17,478 bases of DNA from Eubacteriales bacterium (GCA_029974855.1 JARKQO010000568.1:1-17478); one strand, 5' to 3'. Numbered from the stretch's first letter, positions 7,628 to 15,319 are shown. Notes: generated by a model from the sequence alone, not told the origin. Numbers and translations are program-made.

Positions 7628-10186
7628 TCAGGGCCCCTGCCTGCATAAAAGCTTCTGCAGTACGATATCCGCGAATAATTCCATTTTATCTGTCCGGGCC
7701 ACGTGAATCACATCCGAAAAGCCTTTGCTCTGCGGCAGGACGGATTCCAGCATATTTTCCCTGCCGGAAATAAACTCAGAATGATAGACCACGTCCTGAT
7801 GCCCTGGAAAAATGGCCGCGTAAAAGATTCCCGATTCCACCAGGTCCTGAAAAAAGTGACTGCCATAGGACAGCTCGGGACTGAATCCCTCTTCCACGGA
7901 TGCCACCTCGCAAATCACCGCCATATGACAAATTTCCGAAAAATGTACGGGCAACCCCAGGGACGGCGTTGAGGTTCCCCATCTTCCCGGACCCATCAGC
8001 ATCACCGTTTTCCCCTTCAGCGCGGTATTCAGCGCCCCGATTTGCCTGGCAACGGCATACTTCCCCTGCTCGTTCCGTTCCAGATAGGCTTTTGGATGAA
8101 CAAAAACAACAAAATCAATGGGCAGGTGCACGTTTCCGCCCATGAAATTCCCCGGGGTGGAGAAAAAGCAGCTCTGTCCATCGCCGCAATCAGGCATTCG
8201 GATGGGCTTGCCCAGCCCTCTTGTCTGTAAAGGCCGGCATTGCAGCAGGTTCACCTTAAACTCCCCATCCTGGGCAAAATTGGCGGTGAATTCTATGTCC
8301 ACCGGATAATCATACACGCTGGACAGCAGCGCGAGCATGTCCTTCATCACGGCCGGGAATCCGGTCTGCGAAAGAAGCTTCCCGAAATCAAGGATGGCGG
8401 GAATCCCCGCGTTCGCATACCCCAGCTCACGCAGGCGGTTTGCGGCTTCATAATCCGGCCTGCGGAACAGCTCCTTATCGGTTTTGATGTCATAGGCCAG
8501 AAGTTCATCCACTCTTTTCGTGCGTAAGGCATTGTCTCTCAGGGAGAGTACATCCGCCTTGTGCTGCGTATATTTGCGCTGATCCTCATAATAGACCGGG
8601 GGGACGCGGGAAGGATCGTCCAGGCATACGATCCGGGCGTAATCCCCTTCGGTTCTGTCCACCGCTCTTGTGCCCAGTCCAAAAACGAGGCGCAGCATAC
8701 CCGCGTTCATATCCATGTTATTGTCCCAGACGTACAGGTTGGAGGAATTGCCTACGCCCGCGACATGGGGGAAAAAATTCTCCCTGTAATAATCTCCGGA
8801 AACGCGCTGAACCAAGATCGCCATTTGTTCATCCTTCTCAAAGAGCCCCCTGTTGACGCGGTAGGCAAGGGCGTCCTCGTTCATTGTGCTGGCGTAAACG
8901 GTGCGCACCGCCTGCTCAAAGGCTTCGTAGCGCTCCTCCGGCGACCCCCGGTTTACGCAGAACACGCTCTCGTATTTACCGGCGAAAGCATTCCCAAAGT
9001 TATCTTCCAGCAAGGAGCTGGAACGCACGATCATAGGAGACTGCCCGAAATATTCCAGCATATGCAAAAACTGCTCCTGAATCCTTTCGGGGAATTTGCC
9101 GTGCATTAATTTTTCCTTCAGCTCGGAGGCGTAGGGAAAATATCCTTCCTTTGTCTTCTGCTTGGCGCGGAGATTCCACCACCCGTTTTCCACAATATAG
9201 GTGTAAAAAATATCCGATCCCAGATAGTAAGAAGCATGGGGCTCCAAAACAGGCGTGAAGCGGCTTCCCCCATCCTTCTCCAGGATTTTTCTGGCCAGAA
9301 GCATGCCGATGCTCTTTCCTCCGATAAAGCCTGTTCCCACCTCCCTGGACGCGATTTCCAGAATATCCGGCAGGGAGAAATACCGGTCGCACAGATTGAA
9401 TATCTTCGATCTGCCGCCTATGAGCATCAGCATCAAAAGCCTCTTGGTTTCCTCCTGCTTTTCCGGAGGCTGCGCCAGCGTCTCCTTCGCCTTGTCGAAA
9501 AGAATGTCCCAGTAATCGATTTGCTTCCCCGCGCGTTGAATATGGGAAAACAGCTCGGCAGCCTCCGCGCTGGCAGTGACGGAGACGGCCTCGTTTCCCC
9601 GCATCAGATGGGGGAAGAACATCGTGGGGGAATACCGCCGCCATACCTTCAGGGGATGAATGTACAGTTGATCATTCACCTGATACAAATCCAGCAGGAG
9701 CTGGGTTGTTTCGCGAATCCCCGCGATGGTGCTGTAGGTATGAACGTTCCGGATAATGGCAAAGTAGGCCACCGTATCAAGCTCATACAAATACGGGCAT
9801 ATGATCTTAAAAAAGTTGCCGATCATCAAATCGGAATACCAGGACGCAAGCAATTCGGTCAGGCAGTCAAAAACATAAAAAGCTCCCCTTCCCTGGGCTT
9901 TCACCAAGCCGTACACATCGGTGGCAAAGCTTTCAAAGCCCTTCTCAGCCTCCACCCGGCAAACCGTGACGGACCGGCCTTCGCTGAGGAGGGGTTCATG
10001 GGTGCCGAAACGGATATAGATCAGCTTTCTCTTGTCCAGCAAGGCCTGCTCAACGTAGGGCAGAATCATCTTCCGATAGCTTGCGATGGAATCCACCTGC
10101 CAAACCACATTATCGCCAAGCCGGAGCTTATCAATGATGAGATCAAAGCCTTCGATTCCCGTGCTCACTTTGTCGTTGATACCCAT
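7628..10186 (-). CDS. PEP/pyruvate-binding (PPDK_N) domain protein with a degenerate KaiC/RecA-like N-terminus
   Basis: An 852-residue protein. Residues ~8-200 look like a KaiC/RecA fold: STGIEGFD opens it as in KaiC, and FYVFDCLTEL (from ~103) sits where Walker B should be. The Walker A P-loop is missing (QVDSIASYRK in its place). From ~289 there is an ATP-grasp domain like that of PEP synthase/pyruvate phosphate dikinase: GGKSIG (289-294), MIVRSSSLLED (385-395), NAFAGKYESVF, FGLGTRAVDR (502-511), DIEF (~630) and QCRP (649-652). The phosphohistidine swivel domain and PEP-binding barrel are absent. The last ~170 residues, with LMGPGRWGTSTPSLGLPV, form a segment I do not recognise. It therefore probably binds ATP but is not a full dikinase. 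ATG 10186 follows GGGGA. Codon use is somewhat AT-richer than in its neighbours. Confidence 0.82.
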   Translation of the reverse strand: MGINDKVSTGIEGFDLIIDKLRLGDNVVWQVDSIASYRKMILPYVEQALLDKRKLIYIRFGTHEPLLSEGRSVTVCRVEAEKGFESFATDVYGLVKAQGRGAFYVFDCLTELLASWYSDLMIGNFFKIICPYLYELDTVAYFAIIRNVHTYSTIAGIRETTQLLLDLYQVNDQLYIHPLKVWRRYSPTMFFPHLMRGNEAVSVTASAEAAELFSHIQRAGKQIDYWDILFDKAKETLAQPPEKQEETKRLLMLMLIGGRSKIFNLCDRYFSLPDILEIASREVGTGFIGGKSIGMLLARKILEKDGGSRFTPVLEPHASYYLGSDIFYTYIVENGWWNLRAKQKTKEGYFPYASELKEKLMHGKFPERIQEQFLHMLEYFGQSPMIVRSSSLLEDNFGNAFAGKYESVFCVNRGSPEERYEAFEQAVRTVYASTMNEDALAYRVNRGLFEKDEQMAILVQRVSGDYYRENFFPHVAGVGNSSNLYVWDNNMDMNAGMLRLVFGLGTRAVDRTEGDYARIVCLDDPSRVPPVYYEDQRKYTQHKADVLSLRDNALRTKRVDELLAYDIKTDKELFRRPDYEAANRLRELGYANAGIPAILDFGKLLSQTGFPAVMKDMLALLSSVYDYPVDIEFTANFAQDGEFKVNLLQCRPLQTRGLGKPIRMPDCGDGQSCFFSTPGNFMGGNVHLPIDFVVFVHPKAYLERNEQGKYAVARQIGALNTALKGKTVMLMGPGRWGTSTPSLGLPVHFSEICHMAVICEVASVEEGFSPELSYGSHFFQDLVESGIFYAAIFPGHQDVVYHSEFISGRENMLESVLPQSKGFSDVIHVARTDKMELFADIVLQKLLCRQGP

Positions 10187-10269
10187 TCCACATCCCCGCT
10201 TCCCATAGGAAATATCTTCTCCAAAACATCGAATCCTCCCGGCTCCCCACAAACGCCTATCTGTTTTTC

Positions 10270-10297
10270 ATTATATCATCGATTTGGATTTTGTCCG
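10270..10297 (-). promoter_or_regulatory. Promoter of the PPDK-like gene
   Basis: Minus strand: CGGACA (10297-10292), 16-bp spacer, TATAAT (10275-10270), with TGA before the -10. The weak -35 is offset by a perfect extended -10. It lies just past the bacterioferritin terminator, with a leader of ~77 nt. Confidence 0.65.
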
Positions 10298-10308
10298 GCC
10301 CCGGGTGC

Positions 10309-10347
10309 AAAAAAGAGGCAGCTCCTTCCGGGAACCGCCTCTTTTGC
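10309..10347 (-). terminator. Rho-independent terminator of bacterioferritin
   Basis: On the minus strand AAAAGAGGC pairs with GCCTCTTTT and the second arm continues into a run of six T. It lies 16 bp after the bfr stop and before the next promoter. Confidence 0.8.
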
Positions 10348-10362
10348 GCGCATATGCTACGC

Positions 10363-10830
10363 TTACCCCACCTGGGTGGTGAGGAAGATGGGCAAAGACA
10401 TCTGCTCCATCTGGTCCAGCATTTCCTCCAGCTCGTCCATGTGGCGGTCCTCATCGTTGAGGATCTGCACCAGGATATCCCGGGTGGCGTAATCCTTCAG
10501 CTCTCCCGCCAAAGCGATGGCCTCGTTGTAGGCCTTGATGGCGCCTTCCTCGGCCACCCGGTCGTTTTCCACCTGGGCGGGAACCTCCGCGCCGATGTGG
10601 ATGCGGTTCAGATCCGTAACGATGGGGGTGCCCCCTAAAAAGAGAATCCGGCCGATGAGCTTCTCCGCGTGCTTCATCTCGTCGATGGCCCGCTTCTCAA
10701 AGCCATGGTGCAGCTTGCCGTAGCCCCAGTCCTCGCACATTTCCGCGTGGACGATGTACTGGTTGATGGCGGTCAGCTCGTCCGCCAGCAGAGAGTTCAA
10801 CGTGTCAATCAGTTTGGGATCGCCTTTCAT
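10363..10830 (-). CDS. bfr: Bacterioferritin
   Basis: A 155-residue iron-storage protein of the 24-mer haem-containing ferritin family; it oxidises Fe2+ at a di-iron centre and stores it as mineral in the cytoplasm. All six ferroxidase ligands sit at the classical positions: Glu18, Glu51, His54, Glu94, Glu127 and His130. Met52, the haem-iron ligand of bacterioferritins, is present in DEMKHAE, which separates it from haem-free ferritins. The length matches the family. The start at 10830 has AAAGGGG upstream. It has its own promoter (10987-11015) with a leader of ~150 nt and its own terminator. No bacterioferritin-associated ferredoxin gene is adjacent. Confidence 0.96.
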   Translation of the reverse strand: MKGDPKLIDTLNSLLADELTAINQYIVHAEMCEDWGYGKLHHGFEKRAIDEMKHAEKLIGRILFLGGTPIVTDLNRIHIGAEVPAQVENDRVAEEGAIKAYNEAIALAGELKDYATRDILVQILNDEDRHMDELEEMLDQMEQMSLPIFLTTQVG

Positions 10831-10986
10831 TGCTCAAAGCCCCTTTCGTATTGCTTTTGTGTCCCGCCGCCCCAAGGGGCGCGGCGCTCCGGCCTGTGGG
10901 CCTTCCCGGGGAAGCATCGGTCCTCTCGCGGCCTGGACAGCACCTCCCATCCCTTGCGCGCCGCCAAAGCGGGTTTCCATAAAAGT

Positions 10987-11015
10987 ATTATACCATGTTT
11001 TTCCAGGATTGTCAT
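10987..11015 (-). promoter_or_regulatory. Promoter of bacterioferritin
   Basis: Minus strand: ATGACA (11015-11010), 17-bp spacer, TATAAT (10992-10987), with TGG before the -10. Predicted start is near 10980, giving a ~150-nt GC-rich leader. The leader includes the palindrome TTCCCCGGGGAA and a CGCCGCGCC...GGGGCGGCG hairpin. No recognisable Fur box was seen. Confidence 0.78.
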
Positions 11016-11050
11016 GGCCTTGGGAGGAAGAAACGAAGTGGGGCTTGCCA

Positions 11051-11079
11051 TTGAAAAGTGGACGGCCCTGTGGTACAGT
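11051..11079 (+). promoter_or_regulatory. Promoter of the small secreted protein
   Basis: TTGAAA (11051-11056), 17-bp spacer, TACAGT (11074-11079), with TGG before the -10. It is divergent from the bfr promoter 36 bp away. Confidence 0.75.
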
Positions 11080-11123
11080 AGCAGTATCTCCACAAACTCC
11101 CATCAACATAAGGAGGTTATCCC

Positions 11124-11603
11124 ATGAAAAGGCTATTCTGCGCCCTGCTGGCAGCCGCTCTGTTCCTGACCCCGGTGGCCCTGGCCGCTCGCCAGACCAT
11201 TGATTTGGAAGCCATGTCCTACGACGAGTTGGTGGCGTTGAAGGATCGGGTGCTCCTGGCCATGTGGGCCTCGGAGGATTGGCAGGAGGTCACCGTGCCC
11301 CAGGGCATCTACACCATCGGAGAGGATATCCCCGCCGGGCATTGGACCATCACCCCTGTGCCGGGGGCCTACTCCTTTGTGAAGTGGGGCGATTTGCTGG
11401 AAGAAAACGGCAAAGACCTGAGCTATAACGGCAGTCTCTACATCAGCGAGTCCATTACCAGCGAAACCTACTCCTACTTTGAAAAGGGCAAGGACAAGAG
11501 CCAGTGCGATTTCAAGGTGAAAGACGGCCAGTACCTGATGATCGACAGCGGCGACGTGATCTTCACCCCCTATACCGGCAAGCCTGATTTGGGGTTCAAA
11601 TAA
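11124..11603 (+). CDS. Small secreted protein with a GxYxxGEDIPAG motif, unknown function
   Basis: A 159-residue protein with a clear Sec signal peptide (MKRLFC, hydrophobic core, likely cleavage after VALA at ~21) and no lipobox. The mature part starts with an acidic helical stretch (DLEAMSYDELVALKDRVLLAM). It then carries VPQGIYTIGEDIPAGHWTI (57-75), a short beta motif seen in many exported Bacillota proteins of unknown role. The rest (YSFVKWG...ITSETYSYFEKGKD...CDFKVKDGQYLMIDSGDVIFTPY) is beta-rich and probably forms one small sandwich. The start is fixed by a perfect AAGGAGG seven bases upstream. It is monocistronic, with its own promoter and terminator. I do not know the function. Confidence 0.88.
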   Translation: MKRLFCALLAAALFLTPVALAARQTIDLEAMSYDELVALKDRVLLAMWASEDWQEVTVPQGIYTIGEDIPAGHWTITPVPGAYSFVKWGDLLEENGKDLSYNGSLYISESITSETYSYFEKGKDKSQCDFKVKDGQYLMIDSGDVIFTPYTGKPDLGFK

Positions 11604-11646
11604 GGCTTCGGGGGTTCCCCGGAAATCTTAAAACCTTGAAAGGCAG

Positions 11647-11690
11647 AGCCGCGCCGAAAGCACATCCCGGCGCGGCTTTTCCTTTTTTGT
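11647..11690 (+). terminator. Rho-independent terminator of the small secreted protein
   Basis: A ten-base perfect stem, AGCCGCGCCG (11647-11656) with CGGCGCGGCT (11668-11677), followed by TTTTCCTTTTTT. It lies between convergent genes. Confidence 0.88.
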
Positions 11691-11705
11691 TTTCCCCAAC
11701 TTCCC

Positions 11706-12566
11706 CTAGGGCAGCTTCACCCGGAAGGTAGTGAGTCCCGTCTCTCCCCGGGGATTCGGGTCCAGGTCCACAAAGGGTCCGGCCCAGCTGCGGTACACCA
11801 AGGTCACATAGCCCTCGCTATCGGCATGCTCCCGCAACGCTGTCATGGCCTCCTGGCTAAAGCCCAGAGAAAAGTTCACCATCACCTCTCCGGTTTCCTC
11901 ATCGATAAACGCGTCGTAGGAAGACATGGGCAGTGGGACTCCGTAGGCCCACTCAGCCCACAGATCGTCGATGTTAACGCGAAAGAGCAGCAATTCCTTG
12001 GCAGAGTCCTTCATCACCTGATCCACGGGCCCGTGGGTACCGTTGGCCCACAGCCAGGCCTCATCGGCCCGGTGGGCGTACAGGGGGTGTTCCAGGCGCT
12101 CCTCCTCGCCCCGGGCCCCGTCCGTGTCGATGGCTCCGTCGGGTACCATTTCATACCGGTCCGGGTCCTTCATCCAGGCCCGGATCAGGATGTCCAGCAC
12201 CTCGCTGTCAGGCGAATTTGCGTCCAGCCCCTGCCCCAGCCAGGCCGCTCCCACCACGGCCACGTTCACCAGGGGATTCTCCCGGGTTTGCTGGGGGATA
12301 TCGGATTGGATGCGCTGGGCCACATCCCGGGGCAGATTTCCGCCATAGTCAAAACGGGTTTCATAGTACCATTGCAGCCCGCCGGTCACCGCCGCGTAGG
12401 CCAGCCCGGCCAGCACCAGCAGCGCCACCGCCACCAGTACCGGAATCGATCTCTTCTTCATCTGAGGTTCCTCCTCCAAATGCTCCAGGGTGTAGGCCAA
12501 ACGGCGTGACACCGCCTCGGGAATAGGCCCGTACACGCGCTCCCGTGAAATCTGTTGCCGCTTCAT
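11706..12566 (-). CDS. Single-pass membrane protein coupled to an ECF sigma factor, probable anti-sigma/regulator
   Basis: A 286-residue protein. About 40 cytoplasmic residues (MKRQQISRERVYGPIPEAVS, LAYTLEHLEEE) precede one transmembrane helix (~41-60) and a ~225-residue outer domain. Its start overlaps the sigma gene's stop by four bases (ATGA), so the two are translationally coupled, as is usual for sigma/anti-sigma pairs. The short N-terminal helix before the membrane span resembles the PEAVSRRL...L-type region of clostridial ECF partners, not a zinc-binding anti-sigma domain: no HxxxCxxC is present. The outer domain has no recognised enzyme motif and may sense an envelope signal. The anti-sigma role is inferred from gene order and topology. 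Confidence 0.75.
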   Translation of the reverse strand: MKRQQISRERVYGPIPEAVSRRLAYTLEHLEEEPQMKKRSIPVLVAVALLVLAGLAYAAVTGGLQWYYETRFDYGGNLPRDVAQRIQSDIPQQTRENPLVNVAVVGAAWLGQGLDANSPDSEVLDILIRAWMKDPDRYEMVPDGAIDTDGARGEEERLEHPLYAHRADEAWLWANGTHGPVDQVMKDSAKELLLFRVNIDDLWAEWAYGVPLPMSSYDAFIDEETGEVMVNFSLGFSQEAMTALREHADSEGYVTLVYRSWAGPFVDLDPNPRGETGLTTFRVKLP

Positions 12567-13030
12567 TCCCAGTCACCCCCTAACATATGCCGCAGGGCGA
12601 GCCGGGCCCGCTGCAAGCGGCTGGTTACCGTGCCTTGGGGCAGGCGCAGCATCCCCGCGATCTCCGCCACGGAGTACCCCTCCAGGTGATAGAGCGTGAA
12701 CGGGGCCCGGTAACGAAGGTCCAGGGAGTACACGGCCTCGTGCAGGGCGGGGTCCGCTCCGGAAGGCGCGGCGCAGTCGGGCACCTGGGCCAGGAGCACC
12801 GTGCGCTTTTGTTTCCGCAAAAGGCTTTTACACTGGTTGATCAAAATCCGCACCACCCAGGTTTCCAGGCATTCCTCCCGGCGGAGGGATCCCAGGCTGC
12901 CATAGGCCCTGAGCACCGCCTCCTGCACCGCGTCGGCGCAGTCGGCGGGGCCGGGCAGGTAGGTGCGGGCCACTCCGTACAGCGTTCCCTCCATGGCCTG
13001 AATCCGCGTGGAAAACTCCTCCTTGTTCAT
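12563..13030 (-). CDS. ECF-type RNA polymerase sigma factor
   Basis: A 155-residue group 4 sigma factor. The region 2 helices include CADAVQEAVLRAYGSL (core binding) and ETWVVRILINQCKSLLRK (-10 recognition). After a short linker, region 4 is the helix-turn-helix GYSVAEIAGMLRLPQGTV followed by TSRLQRARLALR. There is no sigma region 1 or 3, and the length is typical of the ECF class. The start at 13030 has GAGGTG upstream. It is followed by the overlapping membrane partner gene. No convincing autoregulatory promoter was found in the ~110 bp upstream, though GGAATT at about 13053 could be part of an ECF -35. Confidence 0.93.
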   Translation of the reverse strand: MNKEEFSTRIQAMEGTLYGVARTYLPGPADCADAVQEAVLRAYGSLGSLRREECLETWVVRILINQCKSLLRKQKRTVLLAQVPDCAAPSGADPALHEAVYSLDLRYRAPFTLYHLEGYSVAEIAGMLRLPQGTVTSRLQRARLALRHMLGGDWE

Positions 13031-13142
13031 CCGGCACCTCGTTTGAGAAAGTCATTGCAATTCCTTTTTCACTTATTAGAGCTTTGGGGAAGGGAAAAAA
13101 TTGCATGAGAAAAAAATTTGGATGGTTTCGCGGTCCATCAAA

Positions 13143-13175
13143 GAAAAAAGACGCCGGGAAAACCCATTCCCCGGC
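13143..13175 (-). terminator. Rho-independent terminator at the end of the rpmH-jag operon
   Basis: On the minus strand GCCGGGGAA (13175-13167) pairs with TTTCCCGGC (13161-13153; one G-T pair) over a TGGGT loop, and a six-T run follows at 13149-13144. It lies ~140 bp after the jag stop, beyond the triple-hairpin block and upstream of the sigma gene. Confidence 0.83.
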
Positions 13176-13210
13176 ACCTTTTCATCTGCATGATATTGAT
13201 TTCATTTCCC

Positions 13211-13289
13211 CTGGCCGCCAACGCGGCCAGAAAGCGGGTGCAGGGATGAAATCCCTGCCGGGGTGGTTGTAGGGGCAGAGCCCCTACAA
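13211..13289. repeat. Three consecutive perfect hairpins (REP-like intergenic element)
   Basis: Hairpin A: CTGGCCGC (13211-13218), CAAC loop, GCGGCCAG (13223-13230). Hairpin B: GCAGGGAT (13240-13247), GAA loop, ATCCCTGC (13251-13258). Hairpin C: TTGTAGGGGC (13267-13276), AGA loop, GCCCCTACAA (13280-13289). All stems are perfect, with only 8-9 bp between hairpins and no T-runs. The GTAGGGGC palindrome style resembles REP-type intergenic repeats of clostridial genomes. Copy number cannot be judged from this window. Confidence 0.7.
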
Positions 13290-13312
13290 AGTCTTCCCCC
13301 CAAAAGCCATCC

Positions 13313-14302
13313 TTAGGAGGACTGCCCCTGCTTCAAGGTAATCACCACATGGCGGTTGGGTTCGTCCCCCTCGCTGTGGGTGGTGACGGCCTCGTTCTGC
13401 TGGAGGGCGCTGTGCAAAATCCTGCGCTCGTAGGGGTTCATGGGCTCCATGACCACCTTGCGGCCGGTTTTCACCGCGCGGCTGGCCATGCGGTTGGCCA
13501 GCCGGGTCAGGGCCTCCTCCCGCTTGGCGCGGTAGTTCTCGGTATCCAAAGTCACCCGGATGTACTCATCCTGGTCCTTGTTCACGTACAGGCTGGTGAG
13601 GTATTGAAGGGAGTCCAAGGTTTCGCCCCGGCGGCCGATGAGGATGCCCAAAGTATCCCCGTGCATGTCCACCCGGACATTGCCTTCCTCGTCCCGGCCC
13701 GCAGCCACGCTGACGGTGACGCCCATCAGGCGGGTTACCTCCAGCAAAAACTGCTGGGCCTTGCCTTCATGGCTGGCGGGGTCGCACAGGGGCGCGGGGG
13801 CGATGGAACCGTCCTCTTGGAAAGCCGGGGCCGTCTGCCTGGGGGCCGCCATGGGCGAGCGCTCGCCTCGGTTGGCCCGGGGGCTCCGCTGGGGCCTTTC
13901 GCCGGAGGGCTCCTGGGATGCCTGGGCCTCCTTCTGGGCGGGCTTCACCTTTTCCTTGGCTGCCTGGGCCTTCTCCTTCACGCTTTGGGGCTTCTCCTTG
14001 GGCTGCTGGGCCTGTACCTTCTCCTTGGCGGCCTCGGCCTTGTCCTTCAGGCCGCCTTTCTTGCCCGCCCGGTCGGGGGAAGCGTCCCTCAGGGAAAAGG
14101 TGGACCGCACATCCGGCTCCTCCCCGTCCTCCCGCAGGGTCAGCCTCACCACCACGGGCTTGCTGCCCAGCAGGCCAAAAAAGCCCTTGGAGCCCTCATC
14201 CAGAATGTCGATGGTCACATCCCCCAAGGACGCACCCAGCTTTTCAAGGCCCTGGGTTACAGCCTCCTCCATGGTCTTTGCGCTGGATTGAATCGACCTC
14301 AT
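13313..14302 (-). CDS. jag: Jag/KhpB (EloR) RNA-binding protein with Jag_N, KH and R3H domains
   Basis: A 329-residue RNA-binding protein, partner of KhpA in other Bacillota, where it influences cell elongation and division. Residues 1-55 are the Jag_N domain (KTMEEAV...GLEKLG, EGSKGFFGLLGSKPV). Residues ~75-165 are a low-complexity Lys/Ala/Gln/Pro linker with KEK-type repeats. The KH domain carries the GxxG loop as LIGRRGETLDSLQYL (221-235). The C-terminal R3H domain includes MNPYERRILHSAL (288-300). The start overlaps the yidC stop by four bases (ATGA), so translation is coupled. The linker is longer and more repetitive than in compact homologues. mnmE, which often follows jag in Bacillota, is not here. 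Confidence 0.95.
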   Translation of the reverse strand: MRSIQSSAKTMEEAVTQGLEKLGASLGDVTIDILDEGSKGFFGLLGSKPVVVRLTLREDGEEPDVRSTFSLRDASPDRAGKKGGLKDKAEAAKEKVQAQQPKEKPQSVKEKAQAAKEKVKPAQKEAQASQEPSGERPQRSPRANRGERSPMAAPRQTAPAFQEDGSIAPAPLCDPASHEGKAQQFLLEVTRLMGVTVSVAAGRDEEGNVRVDMHGDTLGILIGRRGETLDSLQYLTSLYVNKDQDEYIRVTLDTENYRAKREEALTRLANRMASRAVKTGRKVVMEPMNPYERRILHSALQQNEAVTTHSEGDEPNRHVVITLKQGQSS

Positions 14303-15318
14303 TTTATGGTCCCCTCTCCAATGGTGGTCTGGCTGGCTTTTTGATCCTGGGCGTCAAAGATCTTGTTGAGCACCGCGCCCTGGCCCCAGGCGATCACGTT
14401 GGACATCACCCAGTACAGGGCGAACCCGGCGGTATAGCTGGAGCAAATATACAGGGAGAACAGCGGGAAGAAGTACTTCATCAGCTTGCCCGTGCTGGCG
14501 TTGGGGCCTTCGGTGGGTGTGGTCTGGGGCTGGGTGATGGTCATGAGGAACTGGGTCACAGCCGCCAAAATCGGCAGGAGGAAGAGGCCGTTGTTCATGG
14601 CGTAAACGGGCAGCCGCAGCAGCAGCAGGTTCAGCTCCGGCATGGTGGCCCACCGGACGGATTCCGCCACGTAGGTGGGGTTTTGCTGCAGCACCGGGAA
14701 CACCAAATCGGCGATGGCCTGGCCCTGGGCGCCGGCGGCGGCGGCAGCCTTGATCTGCTCTATGCCAAGCCCCAGGCTTCCCAGAATATCCAGCTGCCCG
14801 GCGGAAAGCCCGCTCCAGACCTTCTCCCAGATGTCCCCGGAAATCTGCTTGAGGCTGTTCAAATCCGCAACAGTGGTGGCAAAGGGGCTGTCGGGCATCC
14901 ACAGGTTCTTCACCCACAGCCAACTCTCGTTGGTCTGAGGGTTGTTGGTAAGCAGCTCCACCACCTGCTGCACCATCTGGGTGTTGGCGATGGTGCGCAT
15001 GGCCCCGAACATCGCAAAGAGCACCGGGAGGGTGATCAGCATGGGCACGCAGCCGCTGAGGGGGTTGATCTTCTCCTTGCGGTACAGCTCGGAGGTTTTC
15101 TGGTTCAGCTTGTCCTTATCGTTGGCGTATTTCTTCTGGAGCTTGGCAATCTCCGGCTGGAGCCTGGTCATGCGGCGCATGCTCTTGCGGCTCTTATAGT
15201 CGAAGGGGAACAGCACCAGCTTAATCAGCAGCGTAAAGACCACGATGGACCAGCCGTAGTTATTCACCACGGAATTGATGCCGGTGAGAATACCGGCCAA
15301 AAACCCATTGATGTCCAA
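14299..15318 (-). CDS. yidC: YidC/SpoIIIJ-family membrane protein insertase
   Basis: A 339-residue insertase that helps membrane proteins enter and fold in the cytoplasmic membrane, with or without SecYEG. The first helix contains VVFTLLIKLVLFPF. The conserved groove Arg of characterised homologues is Lys33 here, a same-charge change. A cytoplasmic hairpin (LQPEIAKLQKKYANDKDKL), the second helix region NPLSGCVPMLITLPVLFAMFGAM (~85-107) and three C-terminal helices follow. About 120 outer-face residues separate helices 2 and 3. There is no lipoprotein signal, unlike B. subtilis SpoIIIJ. The start is TTG at 15318, set by GGAGG at 15330-15326 with 7-base spacing; the site lies inside the end of yidD. 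Confidence 0.95.
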   Translation of the reverse strand: MDINGFLAGILTGINSVVNNYGWSIVVFTLLIKLVLFPFDYKSRKSMRRMTRLQPEIAKLQKKYANDKDKLNQKTSELYRKEKINPLSGCVPMLITLPVLFAMFGAMRTIANTQMVQQVVELLTNNPQTNESWLWVKNLWMPDSPFATTVADLNSLKQISGDIWEKVWSGLSAGQLDILGSLGLGIEQIKAAAAAGAQGQAIADLVFPVLQQNPTYVAESVRWATMPELNLLLLRLPVYAMNNGLFLLPILAAVTQFLMTITQPQTTPTEGPNASTGKLMKYFFPLFSLYICSSYTAGFALYWVMSNVIAWGQGAVLNKIFDAQDQKASQTTIGEGTIK

Positions 15319-15319
15319 A

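Noticed and set aside
13084..13272. A 62-codon + strand ORF upstream of the sigma gene
   Set aside because: It runs through the operon terminator and two hairpins, has no good ribosome site and no family resemblance.
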